From Gymnodinialimonas sp. 202GB13-11 (GTDB lineage: Bacteria > Pseudomonadota > Alphaproteobacteria > Rhodobacterales > Rhodobacteraceae): a DNA stretch of 64,000 nucleotides. Positions 34,239 through 43,800 of this stretch are shown in pieces (positions within the stretch are counted from its first letter, which is position 1; each line of letters starts with the position of its first letter). Below the pieces are notes generated by a model, which was not told the origin of the DNA, ran no database searches, and saw only the letters and a list, made by a program, of their open reading frames with translations. The translations under genes and the position numbers were made by a program. The DNA lies in contig NZ_JBFRBH010000001.1 of NCBI RefSeq assembly GCF_040932485.1, positions 1-64,000 on the forward strand. The letters run 5' to 3'.

Positions 34239-37200
34239 GTGAGTGAACAGCAAGCTATCAAGAGTATCGTAGAACGACTAGCGGACAGATCGTTCGAGCG
34301 TTCGGAAGCAACCATACAGGCTGACATCCGCCAACTTTTGTTGACGGCTCCTTTTGATATCGAAGAAGACTTTTTGGACGCTCCGCTGGAAGTTCCCGTG
34401 GGTGACGGTCGAAGGATCGATATTGAGATTGGACTCAGCGTTATCGAAGTAAAGAAAGATCTGCGAAGGGAAAGCCTGCGCAAAGAGGCCGTTTCTCAGT
34501 TGGCTGGCTATGTGGCCACGAGAAGCAATGATCTTGGGCAGCGCTACACCGGTATTTTGACTGATGGCATCTTGTGGTCGGGGTTCCACCTGTCGGAAAA
34601 TGCCCAGCTGATCGAAGTTTCCTCCGTTCGACTGGAGAGCAAGCCTGACAGCATAGACCAGTTTGTTTTTTGGCTTGAGGGCTTCTTGGCAACGGCCAAG
34701 AACATTACGCCAAGTCCAACCAACATTAAGTCAAGGCTCGGAGAAAAGAGCTCGGCCCACTCGTTGGATCGATCAAGCATCGCGGATCTTTATTCTCGTC
34801 ACAAAGAGTTACCAACAGTCGCTTTGAAAAGAGAACTATGGGCAAAACTCTTAACGACTGCACTAGGAACGCAGTTTCCCGACACTGATGAGTTGTTTGT
34901 CGAACATACGCTTCTTGTGCTTTCCGCAGAAATCGTTGCACACGCCGTAGTTGGCTTTGATCTATCGAGTCAGAATCCGACATCTATGGTAACTGGAGCG
35001 CTTTTTTCGCAGGCTCAAATTTATGGGGTTGTTGAGGCTGATTTTTTCGACTGGATAATAGAAGTTCCTGGTGGTGACCGCTTTGTTCGATCCTTGGCCC
35101 GACGGCTGTCTAGGTTCAATTGGAGTGATGCCCAACATGATGTGATGAAGGTACTGTACGAGTCTGTAATCAGCCCCGAACAACGCAAAGCGCTTGGAGA
35201 ATACTATACGCCTGACTGGCTTGCGGAACAGGTCGTATCAACTGCGATCGACAGCCCATTGGACCAATCAGTTCTAGACCCGGCCTGCGGGTCGGGAACA
35301 TTTCTATTTCATGCTATTCGGTGTCACCTGCGCGCCGCCAAAGAAGCAGGAATCGGAGATGCTCAGCAAACTTCGAGTGTTGTTGAACACATATTTGGCA
35401 TCGATATTCATCCAGTTGCCGTCACTCTCGCTCGCGTAACTTATTTGCTAGCTCTGGGCACAGAGCGACTAAGGCGTCCAGACAGACCAGCAATTACTAT
35501 CCCTGTATTTCTTGGTGACAGTATGCAATGGGGCGCGTCGGAGGATATCTTCGGACACGACATGCTGACCATCCCTACATCTTCAGGGATGACGCTCATT
35601 CCCGAAGAACTCAAGTTTCCTGATAGGCTACTGGACGATGCTGGTGTGTTCGATCGACTTGTGGCGGAGATGTCCGAACGTGTGCATCAAAGATCGGCGG
35701 GTTCAGCGGTACCGTCGTTGGCTGCCACCTTTCGGCGATATGGTATATCCAGCGAAGATAAAAGTATTTTGTCTGAAACGTTTTCCCTTATGTGCTCACT
35801 GCATGATCAAGGGCGAGACCATATTTGGGGGTACTACGTCCGGAATGTCGCTAGACCCAGGTGGCTAAGCCGGTCAGGGAACAGAGTCGACGTGTTGGTT
35901 GGTAACCCACCTTGGCTTTCTTATCGTTTCATGCCGGAGGAGGTACAAAACGCATTCAAGGAAATGTCGAAAGCACGCGGTTTGTGGCATGGGGCATCAG
36001 TTGCGACCAACCAAGATCTATCATCACTCTTTGTTTGTCGAGTTGCACAACTCTATTTGAGGTCTGCTGGGCGGTTTGGTTTTGTTCTGCCCGAGGCCGC
36101 ACTTACGCGAGCTCAGTTTAAAGGTTTTCGGACCGGCTCCTATCCCAGCCCTCGTGAACCAGTTGGATTAGCCTTTGAAAGGCCATGGTCGCTAAATGCT
36201 GTGAAACCAGCCTTCTTCCCGGTGCCCGCATGCGCGATCTTCGGGACAAGAAACGAAAATGCGCCGACCGGTCTGACAATGCCACCAGATAGGTGGGCTG
36301 GGCGCTTGCCATCAAGCGGGTCGAATTGGTCGGAGGCAGAGGACCACATCAGCGTGGAACCGGGGACCGAGACAAATACTAATGATGCACAACTCAGCCC
36401 TTATCATCCTCGCTTCAATCAAGGCGCATCGCTGGTACCTCGCATGCTGTTTTCGGTTCACGTTTCAAATACAAATCCATTGGGCTCTGGTGCTGGATGG
36501 GTTGCAGTTGAATCTGCAAGATCAAACCAAGAGAAAAAGCCTTGGAAGGAACTCCCCGATCTCGAAGGATCTGTTGAGTCCCAGTTCATCCGCGAGATGC
36601 TACTTGGAGAGTCGATTGCACCTTTTTTAGTTCGGAACTCGCAAACAGTAGTGGTTCCCTTAGAGAACAACACTCTGCTTTCTGCCGATGATGAACGACT
36701 GGATCATTTTCCCGGGATGGCTAAGTGGTGGCGATCTGCAGAGGAAGTTTGGTCTGAAAATCGCGCCAGCGCTCGCCTCAGCCTCAGCGAACAAGCTAAC
36801 TACCGAAACAAGTTGACTGACCAAATCAGTACCGCAAGTACTCGTGTGGTCTACGGTGCCTCTGGCACGTATTTGTCAGCCGCTCGCATCGACGACTCCG
36901 CGATCCTAATTGACACCAAACTTTATTGGTGTGCGACGAATACAAGCAATGAAGCGGAATATCTGGTTACCGTCTTGAATGCCCCGATCACGACTGAACG
37001 GGTTCGACCACTCCAATCGAGGGGCGAACACAATCCCAGAGATTTTCACAAGCATGTTTGGAAACTACCGATCCCTGAATATGATGAGAGCAATAGTTTA
37101 CATAGGGAACTTGTAGAAGTTGGAGGTGAGTGCGCGGTTTTCGTCGCTGGACTTGAACTCCCAAAATCAGTCCGCTTCGAGAGCGTACGTAGGTTTATTC

Positions 37201-37271
37201 GAGACGAACTTGAAGCTGCTGGATACTCGTTGAGACTTAATGATTTGGTTGGAAATCTGCTTGGACGATGA
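34239..37271 (+). CDS. Type IIG-like restriction enzyme: nuclease-methylase fusion
   Basis: This 1010-residue protein starts at GTG 34239. Near the N-terminus a PD-(D/E)xK-type site is visible as Asp61, Glu70 and Lys72 (RIDIEIGLSVIEVKK). A helical region follows. The N6-adenine methylase domain begins with ALGEYYTPDWLAE and has motif I DPACGSGTF (347-355), FGIDIHPVAV after it, and motif IV NPPW (556-559). The C-terminal third is likely the target-recognition part (Eco57I-like). Such proteins cleave and methylate DNA by one polypeptide. The gene is more A+T-rich than its surroundings, consistent with transfer. Alternatively it could be a methylase with a dead nuclease domain. Confidence 0.88.
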   Translation: MSEQQAIKSIVERLADRSFERSEATIQADIRQLLLTAPFDIEEDFLDAPLEVPVGDGRRIDIEIGLSVIEVKKDLRRESLRKEAVSQLAGYVATRSNDLGQRYTGILTDGILWSGFHLSENAQLIEVSSVRLESKPDSIDQFVFWLEGFLATAKNITPSPTNIKSRLGEKSSAHSLDRSSIADLYSRHKELPTVALKRELWAKLLTTALGTQFPDTDELFVEHTLLVLSAEIVAHAVVGFDLSSQNPTSMVTGALFSQAQIYGVVEADFFDWIIEVPGGDRFVRSLARRLSRFNWSDAQHDVMKVLYESVISPEQRKALGEYYTPDWLAEQVVSTAIDSPLDQSVLDPACGSGTFLFHAIRCHLRAAKEAGIGDAQQTSSVVEHIFGIDIHPVAVTLARVTYLLALGTERLRRPDRPAITIPVFLGDSMQWGASEDIFGHDMLTIPTSSGMTLIPEELKFPDRLLDDAGVFDRLVAEMSERVHQRSAGSAVPSLAATFRRYGISSEDKSILSETFSLMCSLHDQGRDHIWGYYVRNVARPRWLSRSGNRVDVLVGNPPWLSYRFMPEEVQNAFKEMSKARGLWHGASVATNQDLSSLFVCRVAQLYLRSAGRFGFVLPEAALTRAQFKGFRTGSYPSPREPVGLAFERPWSLNAVKPAFFPVPACAIFGTRNENAPTGLTMPPDRWAGRLPSSGSNWSEAEDHISVEPGTETNTNDAQLSPYHPRFNQGASLVPRMLFSVHVSNTNPLGSGAGWVAVESARSNQEKKPWKELPDLEGSVESQFIREMLLGESIAPFLVRNSQTVVVPLENNTLLSADDERLDHFPGMAKWWRSAEEVWSENRASARLSLSEQANYRNKLTDQISTASTRVVYGASGTYLSAARIDDSAILIDTKLYWCATNTSNEAEYLVTVLNAPITTERVRPLQSRGEHNPRDFHKHVWKLPIPEYDESNSLHRELVEVGGECAVFVAGLELPKSVRFESVRRFIRDELEAAGYSLRLNDLVGNLLGR

Positions 37272-37410
37272 AGAGACAAAAGCTGGCTTGCACTCACTAC
37301 GCGGTGAGACTGGATAGGACAGGTTCCACATGTTCATGATACGTTCTTTTCACTCAACGGCGTACTTGCTTGTTTTGAGCAATCGTTTGGAGGCCAGTTC
37401 GGACAGATAG

Positions 37411-38187
37411 ATGGCAGAAACCCAGATCGAATGGACCGACGCGACTTGGAATCCTGTTGCGGGATGCAGCATCCAGTCCGCGGGATGCACCCATTGCTAC
37501 GCGATGCAGATGGCCAAACGCCTCGAAGCTATGGGGATGGAGAAGTACGAGGGTCTGACCCGCCGGAGCGGGGATAGGACGGTCTGGACGGGTGTTGTCA
37601 GGCTCGATGAGAAATCTCTCGACGTTCCGCTCAGATGGAAGAAACCGCGGAAAATCTTCGTCAATTCAATGAGTGACCTTTTCCACGAGCAAGTGCCTGA
37701 AAACTTTGTCGGGAAGGTCTGGGATGTGATGCGGCGGACGCCCCAGCATCACTACCAAATTCTGACGAAGCGACCTGATCGCATGGCAGAAATTGTTGAA
37801 CAGATTACGGATGTGCCTCTTTCCAATGTCTGGCTTGGGACCAGCGTAGAAGACCGGGAGGTTATCGGGCGCATTAGCGACCTCAGACGGGTGCCGGCCG
37901 CTATCAGGTTCATATCCTTTGAGCCCCTCATCGGCTCGGTTGGTGGTGTTGATCTAGAAGGCATTCACTGGGCGATTGTTGGCGGTGAAAGTGGCCGCCT
38001 GGCACGACCGATCAAGGAAGCTTGGATTGATGAAATTCACGAACAGTGCGTTGATCAGTCTGTAGCATTCTTCTTCAAGCAGTGGGGCACATGGGGAAAG
38101 GACAACAAAAAACGCTCGAAGAAAGCAAACGGTCGCGAATATCGCGGTCAGGTTTGGGATGAAATGCCGGTAACAGCCGCGCTGTGA
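37411..38187 (+). CDS. DUF5131 (phage Gp37/Gp68-like) three-Cys-motif protein
   Basis: The 258-residue protein carries an N-terminal Cys19-x6-Cys26-x2-Cys29 motif inside WNPVAGCSIQSAGCTHCYA, recalling iron-sulphur-binding radical-SAM-like proteins, though the spacing differs from CxxxCxxC. Other family blocks are ILTKRPDRM, LSNVWLGTSVE, IRFISFEPLIG, AIVGGESG and FFKQWG. Its biochemical function is unknown. It is 139 bp after the type IIG-like gene and 24 bp before its usual partner TcmP. Homologues are found in phages and mobile islands. Confidence 0.92.
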   Translation: MAETQIEWTDATWNPVAGCSIQSAGCTHCYAMQMAKRLEAMGMEKYEGLTRRSGDRTVWTGVVRLDEKSLDVPLRWKKPRKIFVNSMSDLFHEQVPENFVGKVWDVMRRTPQHHYQILTKRPDRMAEIVEQITDVPLSNVWLGTSVEDREVIGRISDLRRVPAAIRFISFEPLIGSVGGVDLEGIHWAIVGGESGRLARPIKEAWIDEIHEQCVDQSVAFFFKQWGTWGKDNKKRSKKANGREYRGQVWDEMPVTAAL

Positions 38188-38211
38188 CCACTTGGGAAAA
38201 CTGGGGCTCGT

Positions 38212-39477
38212 ATGGCCAAGAAAGAATATGATTGGCTTAACGGGGCCGAGTTGCTGGATCACACCAAGCGCAAGCTAAAGATCCTCGACGACTATCTGTT
38301 CGACTACCTTACGATCAGATGCCAGCTGCCACAGCAACAGAAATTCCGTTTAGCGATTGTCGATGGCTTCGCGGGGGGCGGCCGCTATGACTGCGGTTCG
38401 GCGGGATCACCGATCGTCTTCATCCAGGGACTGGAGCGCGCGCTCACCAAGATCAATATTGATCGATTGGTACAAGGCCTCGGCGAGATCGAACTTGAAT
38501 GCCTGCTGATCCTAAACGATCGGGACGGTGAAGTTGTCGAACTCCTGAAGAGAAACTGCGCACCGCTGTTGGCGGCGATCAAGACACAGACACCCAAGCT
38601 GCACGTGCAGCCGGTTTTCATGGTTGAGACCTTCGAGAAGGCTCACCCGGAGATCAAGGCCTTGATCCAACAGGGTCGGTACCGGAACGTGTTGTTCAAT
38701 CTGGACCAGTGTGGCGTGTCACAGATCAATCTCGATACCGTGCTCGACATCATGAATGTTAGCTCGTCAGTCGAGATTTTCTACACGTTCATGGTCAAGT
38801 CACTCCTCGCCTATCTTTCGAAGAACAATCCCACGCGTCTGGCCTCTCAACTGAAAGCACTGGATGTGAGCGCCGGTGAGCAAACAAAACTGCATCAAGG
38901 GACAAGCAACGACGCGTGGATGGGGGCCGCGGAGCGCCTCGTCTTCGAGAATTTTCATCGCTTTGCCCGGTACGTAAGCCCATTCTCAATCAACAATCCT
39001 GATGGTTGGCGATACTGGCTGATCCATTTTTCCAATTCTTACCGTGCCCGACAGGCGTACAACATGGTGCTGCATGACAATGCTTCGGCCCAGGCCCATT
39101 TCGGTCGGTCTGGACTGAATATGCTGAGCTATGATCCAAGAGACGACGAAGGTCAGGCCTATCTGTTTGATACATCCGGCAGAAAGAAAGCCAGAGACCA
39201 ACTGATGTATGACATCCCGCGTCTTGTAACAGATCAGGGTGACGCAATTAGTGTCGAGGCCTTCTATGAGGGCATCTACAACCTCACACCCGCTCACCGA
39301 GATGACATTCACTCTGCAATCGGCAACAACCCAGACCTTGAAGTTTTTACGCCATCAGGCGGCAAACGGCAAAAGTCGACGACAATATCCGCCGGCGATA
39401 CGCTCAAAATGAAAAGCCAGAAGAGTTTTTTCCCTATGTTTCCTCCATTGCCGCCGAAACGAAAAAAGCGCGAGTAG
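38212..39477 (+). CDS. tcmP: Three-Cys-motif partner protein TcmP
   Basis: This 421-residue protein starts 24 bp after the DUF5131 stop. It has FRLAIVDGFAGGGRYDCGS at about 45-63; DGFAGGG (51-57) looks like motif I of a SAM-binding Rossmann fold. The CGVSQINLD region and SYRARQAYNMVLH segment are also typical of the TcmP family. TcmP is defined by its constant association with the three-Cys-motif protein. The activity of the pair is unproven; nucleic acid or protein modification has been a guess. A basic C-terminal tail (PPKRKKRE) is unusual. Confidence 0.88.
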   Translation: MAKKEYDWLNGAELLDHTKRKLKILDDYLFDYLTIRCQLPQQQKFRLAIVDGFAGGGRYDCGSAGSPIVFIQGLERALTKINIDRLVQGLGEIELECLLILNDRDGEVVELLKRNCAPLLAAIKTQTPKLHVQPVFMVETFEKAHPEIKALIQQGRYRNVLFNLDQCGVSQINLDTVLDIMNVSSSVEIFYTFMVKSLLAYLSKNNPTRLASQLKALDVSAGEQTKLHQGTSNDAWMGAAERLVFENFHRFARYVSPFSINNPDGWRYWLIHFSNSYRARQAYNMVLHDNASAQAHFGRSGLNMLSYDPRDDEGQAYLFDTSGRKKARDQLMYDIPRLVTDQGDAISVEAFYEGIYNLTPAHRDDIHSAIGNNPDLEVFTPSGGKRQKSTTISAGDTLKMKSQKSFFPMFPPLPPKRKKRE

Positions 39478-39587
39478 CTCGTAATCTAATTCGTGACTTG
39501 CTAAAGAGTAGACAGATTCAACGTCTGCTTTTTGGGACAGCGAGTCTACTTTCTGCGTAGGCAGCGAAGGTCCGTTTCCCGCCCATG

Positions 39588-41165
39588 CTGTTGAAAAACT
39601 CTGTGTTGCAGTGCGGCAAGCCGTTTGATTCACTCGATTTATCGAGATTGGGAGGATCGGGCGATGATGGGCATGCAAAAGGTTGAAGCGCAGCTGTTTT
39701 ATGAGTTCGATTTAGACGCTCACGTGCCGCCCAATCACGTACTGAGAGAGATTGACCGGTTCCTCGACATGGGCGACATGCGGGCGAAGCTGCAGCCGTT
39801 CTACAGCCATACGGGTCGCCCTTCGATTGATCCCGAGCTCATCGTCCGGATGCTTGTGATTGGTTATGTGATGGGCATTCGTTCTGAGCGTCGCCTTTGT
39901 CAGGAGGTGCATCTCAATTTGGCGTATCGTTGGTTTTGCCGCCTTGGACTGGACGACAAGGTCCCTGACCATTCGTCCTTCTCACGCTACCGCCATGGCA
40001 AGTTCCGTGACAGCGACTTACTGCGTCACATCTTCGAGGCAACTGTGGAGCGCTGCCTGAAGGAAGACCTCGTCTCCGGCGAGGGCTTCGCGGTTGACGC
40101 CAGCCTGATCCCTGCGGATGCCAACAAAGCCCGTTCCATTGCAGCTAAGGATTGGAACGAAGATGTCGCCCGCGACGCAGGCAACCGCGCGGCTCGAGAA
40201 TACTTGGAAACACTTGATGACGCGGCTTTTGGCGCGGCGTCGCCTGTTCAGCCCAAGTTCGTGGCCAAGTCAGATCCGGCGGCCCAGTGGACGCGCGCTG
40301 AGGAAAGCCGCCCCTACTTCGCCTATGCTACGAACTACCTGATCGACACGAAGAGCTCTGTCATCATGGACGTTGAGGCGACGCGTGCGATCCGACAAGC
40401 AGAGGTGGGTGCCTCGCAAACAATGCTGGATCGCACGGAAAGACGCTTCGGTATCAGGCCGGACTGGCTTGCCGCGGACACGGCCTATGGCTCCAGCGAT
40501 AACTTGGGACGGCTGGTCAAGAAGCGTGGCATCATTCCATTCATTCCGGTGATCGATCACTCAAACCGCAAAGACGGCGCATGGACACGGTTCGAGTTTG
40601 AATATGACGAAGCGAACGATCAGTACATCTGCCCGGGAGGCTTCGCGCTCAAGCAGTTCCGCCGGAATTACTCTGATCCCAATCGAGGCAAAGACATCCG
40701 GGGCACTCGAAAATACCGAGCACTCAAGTCCGATTGCGAGCGATGTCCTTCGAAAGAAAAATGCTGCCCTAATGCGAACTGCAGATCTATCAGCCGAGAA
40801 GAGCACGAGGACGCCAGGGACTTCGCACGCTCCAGCCGGAAAACGAAAGCGTACAGAGTCAGCCGCGACAAACGGAAGAAAGTTGAGATGCTCTTTGCGC
40901 ATCTGAAGCGCATCCTGAACCTGACCAGGTTGCGACTACGCGGCTCCAAAGGTGCCAAGGATGAGTTCCTTCTCGCCGCAATCGCACAGAACCTCAGAAA
41001 GCTCGCAAAGCTCAGGCCCAAGAACGTCCAAACGGAGGTTGCGGCATGATCTGAACGATCAAATCTGTACATTTACGTCGCGGCCGGACCAGCGGCCGGG
41101 GCAAACAGCTCACGTAGAAACTCCAGCGGCGATCCCGTCGTCAAATGCGCCGGGTTCTTCAACAG
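39588..41165 (+). mobile_element. IS1182-family element, apparently intact
   Basis: A single intact IS1182-type transposase is flanked by likely terminal repeats: CTGTTGAAAAACTC (39588-39601) and, inverted, GGGTTCTTCAACAG (41152-41165), a 12 of 14 match. The element of about 1.58 kb begins 110 bp after tcmP. Its boundaries are judged by eye. It is tail-to-tail with a second, dead copy. Confidence 0.7.
39664..41049 (+). CDS. IS1182-family transposase
   Basis: I start at 39664 (MMGMQKVEAQLFYEFD), behind GGGAGGA, giving 461 residues. It has the DUF772 N-terminal domain (SHTGRPSIDPELIVRML, GIRSERRLCQEVHLNLAYRW) and the DDE domain: Asp in GFAVDASLIPADANK, Asp in LAADTAYGSS, and a Glu near the C-terminus (KKVEMLFAHLKRI). 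A Cys-rich insertion (CERCPSKEKCCPNANC) is typical of IS1182 and may bind zinc. The frame is uninterrupted. It could be active. Confidence 0.93.
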   Translation: MMGMQKVEAQLFYEFDLDAHVPPNHVLREIDRFLDMGDMRAKLQPFYSHTGRPSIDPELIVRMLVIGYVMGIRSERRLCQEVHLNLAYRWFCRLGLDDKVPDHSSFSRYRHGKFRDSDLLRHIFEATVERCLKEDLVSGEGFAVDASLIPADANKARSIAAKDWNEDVARDAGNRAAREYLETLDDAAFGAASPVQPKFVAKSDPAAQWTRAEESRPYFAYATNYLIDTKSSVIMDVEATRAIRQAEVGASQTMLDRTERRFGIRPDWLAADTAYGSSDNLGRLVKKRGIIPFIPVIDHSNRKDGAWTRFEFEYDEANDQYICPGGFALKQFRRNYSDPNRGKDIRGTRKYRALKSDCERCPSKEKCCPNANCRSISREEHEDARDFARSSRKTKAYRVSRDKRKKVEMLFAHLKRILNLTRLRLRGSKGAKDEFLLAAIAQNLRKLAKLRPKNVQTEVAA

Positions 41166-41177
41166 AACCCACCCATT

Positions 41178-42700
41178 CTGTGGAAAAACAGCGTGTTGCT
41201 GGCGCAGAAAGTGAGCTGGTGAACGCGGCGCAAGCGCCTTTCTTGTCGGGCTTTGCTCGTTTACTGCGGTGCGGGAAAGATCTCGGCTAGTTTGCGGAGG
41301 TTTTGGGCGGTAGCGGCGAGGAGGAATTCGTCGTTCGCGCCGCATGGTCCTCGTAGTCGGAGCCGCCCCAGCCCGAGGATGCGTTTGAGGTGCGCAAAGA
41401 GCATTTCCACTTTCTTCCTGAGCTTCATTGAGATGTCGTATTGGCCGGTTTTGGCGATATCGCGTGCAATATGGCGAGCGTCTTCGTGTTCTTCGCGGGT
41501 TACCTTGCGCGCGTCTACGTTTGAACAGCACTTGGCTTTGGATGAGGAGGCCTGGGACACTTCCTTCAAGGTGCGATAGCGCGCAGTGCCCTTGCCGGTT
41601 GGGCCCCGGTTCGGATCGGAGTAGTTGCGGCGAAACTGCTTGAAGGCGTGTCCTTCGGGACAGATGTACTGGTCGTTCTTGGAATCCCATTCAAAGTCCG
41701 CATGCGTCCATTTCCCATCGCTGCGACCGGACTTGTCGAAGGCAGGTATTTCCGGTGCGATCTTGCGGTCGACCAGCCAGCCTAGCAGGGGCCCAGTTCT
41801 ATACGCCGTGTCCGCAATCAAGCGCTCTGGATGCAAATCAAACTTCTGCTTCACCCGCTTCAGCATCGTCTTAGTCGATCCCACCTCGGCTTGCCGGATC
41901 GAACGGGTCGCTTCGACATCGGCGATCACGCCGTGGTCTGTGTCGATCAGATAATTGTCGGAATTGCTAAAGAATGCAGGACCCTTACGGGCCGCCGTTC
42001 ATTGGCTTGCCCGATCAGAATGAGAGGTGAACTTGGGCTCGACCTCACTTGCCGCGCCGAACGCAGCTTAGTCCAGTGTGTCTAGATACTCGCGAACCGC
42101 GCGAGGTGCATCTTTTGGATCAATGCTTGATGCGTCCCACTCCTCCTTCGGCGTCGAGTTCTGTTTGTTTGCATCAGCCTCGATCAGGCTGGCCTCGATG
42201 GCCATACGCTGACCGCTGACGAGGCCTTCCTCAATGCAGCGTGCCAGGGTCATCTCGAACAGATGACGCAGCAGTTCGTTCTCGCGAAAGCGGCCTTGCC
42301 GGTTCTTCGAGAAGGTGGAGTGGTCGGGAACGCGGTCGGTCGGATCGAGACAGCAGAACCACCGATATGCCAGGTTCAGATGTACCTCTTCGCACAGCCG
42401 CCGCTCAGATCGGATGCCGAAGCGGTAGCCGACAATTAGCATACGGATCAGCAACTCAGGGTCTACCGACGGGCGGCCAGTGTGACTGTAGAACTTTGCG
42501 AGATGCGCGCGGATACTGGTCAAATCAACGAACCGATCAATCGACCGCAACAGGTGGTTTTGAGGCACGTGGTCTTCCAAGGAGAACTCGTAGAACGATG
42601 CCGCCTGCGCTTCCTGCCTCCGTCCCATCATCGCCAATCCCTCCCGACAGGACGAATTGAATCAGCGACTTACGCCCCGATCAAGGAAGAGTTTGTCAAC
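41178..42700 (-). mobile_element. IS1182-family element, dead copy
   Basis: The lower end has CTGTGGAAAAACAG (41178-41191), similar to the left repeat of the intact copy. The upper end has GAGTTTGTCAAC (42689-42700), which read on the minus strand is GTTGACAAACTC. The transposase inside is broken. The copy is a diverged relative, not a recent duplicate, and points toward the intact copy. Confidence 0.6.
41261..42637 (-). pseudogene. IS1182-family transposase with two premature stops
   Basis: All homology is in one frame: MMGRRQEAQAASFYEF, SHTGRPSVDPELLIRML and VPDHSTFSKNR at the 5' part, then a TAA (42068-42070) after YLDTLD, then AAFGAASEVEPKF, then a TGA at the codon for Trp (QWT in the intact copy), then NYLIDTDHGVIADVEATRS to the end at 41261. 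The catalytic blocks (SIRQAEVG, IADTAYR, KKVEMLFAHLKRI) are otherwise preserved. The nonsense mutations are recent compared with frameshift decay. Confidence 0.9.
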
Positions 42701-43158
42701 GAGATACGCCCTTCCTTCCGTAACGTTCATTCACCTTCGTGGCCCAATTGTCGGTAATCGGCGGCGAATAGACCGAGGTTGAAATGCAACGGAACTGCGA
42801 CACTCACGCAGCATTCTTTGGCTACTCCTGCCGCCAAACAGACCAGAGAGTAGCTGGCGAAATCTCGGTGCGCTTGACATGATGCGGACCATTAGCGCTG
42901 TGCCTTTCAAAATTGGCTGCAGAGAGGCTGTACCGCCATTCCCCGCGGCAGACTGGAGGGACTTTCTTTCTCGCGATGTAACTTGGGAAAGGGCACCGCT
43001 GAGCAATCCGTAGCGGGGGAGTGTTTTGCTTGTTATTGGACGCCTGCTCGATTTGAATTAAGGCAATAGAAATAGTGTTTTATCCTGAAACCGGACGGTT
43101 GTGCATTCGCCGTCGTCGTTGCTCAAAACACGTCCAATTCCATTATCCAGCGCGATTG
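42701..43158. other. Gene-poor stretch between IS1182 and the sugar locus
   Basis: I found no gene that I can name. A forward frame near 42876-43013 reads ISAVPFKIGCREAVPPFPAA and WRDFLSRDVTWERAPLSNP and looks faintly protein-like, possibly a remnant. No promoter for the rightward direction was seen; the leftward operon ends at 43159. Confidence 0.35.
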
Positions 43159-43800
43159 TCACTGATCCTTTAACAGTAAATGGTACAGCTCAGAGTATTG
43201 TTCGAGCGCAACTGTCCCGTTTAATTCACGAGACCCTTGTGTTTGAATGAGGTATGTTTTCATCCCAGCTGCCAAGCCGGCGGACGCGCCCGTCACGCTG
43301 TCCTCAATGACAGCACACTCTGCTGGTTCTACATCCAATAAAGAAGCTGCGCGGAGATACGGCTCCGCATTTGGTTTCCCGAGGTGGACGTCATTTCTTG
43401 TGACGCTGATAAAGCCGGGTTTTGTGAGGCGGGTTCGGTCAAGATTGGCGTTTACGATCAGGCGATCCGAGTTGGACACAACCGCTTGTTTGACCCCAAG
43501 AGCAGCGGCAGCATTCCACAGTCTTAGCGCTTCTGTAACGGGAGCCACTGCGTCGATGTCGGCCATGTAGTGGTGAAGCTTCAAGGCTCCCCAATCTGCC
43601 ATTGAGAGTGTCAAGGCGTGACAGGTGCACAACCATTGATAGACGGCGTCAGCGGATTTGCCGATGACCCGAGCGTGCATGTCTTCAGGCGGATCAAGTC
43701 CAACCTCCTGAAGCGCTGCGACCAACGCCCTTTCATGCACAGGCTCGCTATCCACTAGTGTGCCGTCGAGATCCCATAGCAGTGCCTTGATCGTCATCAT
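43159..43800 (-). CDS. HAD-family phosphatase (beta-phosphoglucomutase-like)
   Basis: The protein has 213 residues and the HAD motifs in order: motif I DLDGTLVDSEP, motif II VVSNSD, motif III Lys in HLGKPNAEPY, motif IV VIEDSVTG. The cap type and VHERAL segment resemble the sugar-phosphate phosphatases and beta-phosphoglucomutases. It overlaps the FGGY kinase by four bases (ATGA) and is the last gene of the leftward operon. It probably removes phosphate from a sugar or polyol phosphate, or clears a side product of the kinase. Confidence 0.9.
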   Translation of the reverse strand: MMTIKALLWDLDGTLVDSEPVHERALVAALQEVGLDPPEDMHARVIGKSADAVYQWLCTCHALTLSMADWGALKLHHYMADIDAVAPVTEALRLWNAAAALGVKQAVVSNSDRLIVNANLDRTRLTKPGFISVTRNDVHLGKPNAEPYLRAASLLDVEPAECAVIEDSVTGASAGLAAGMKTYLIQTQGSRELNGTVALEQYSELYHLLLKDQ

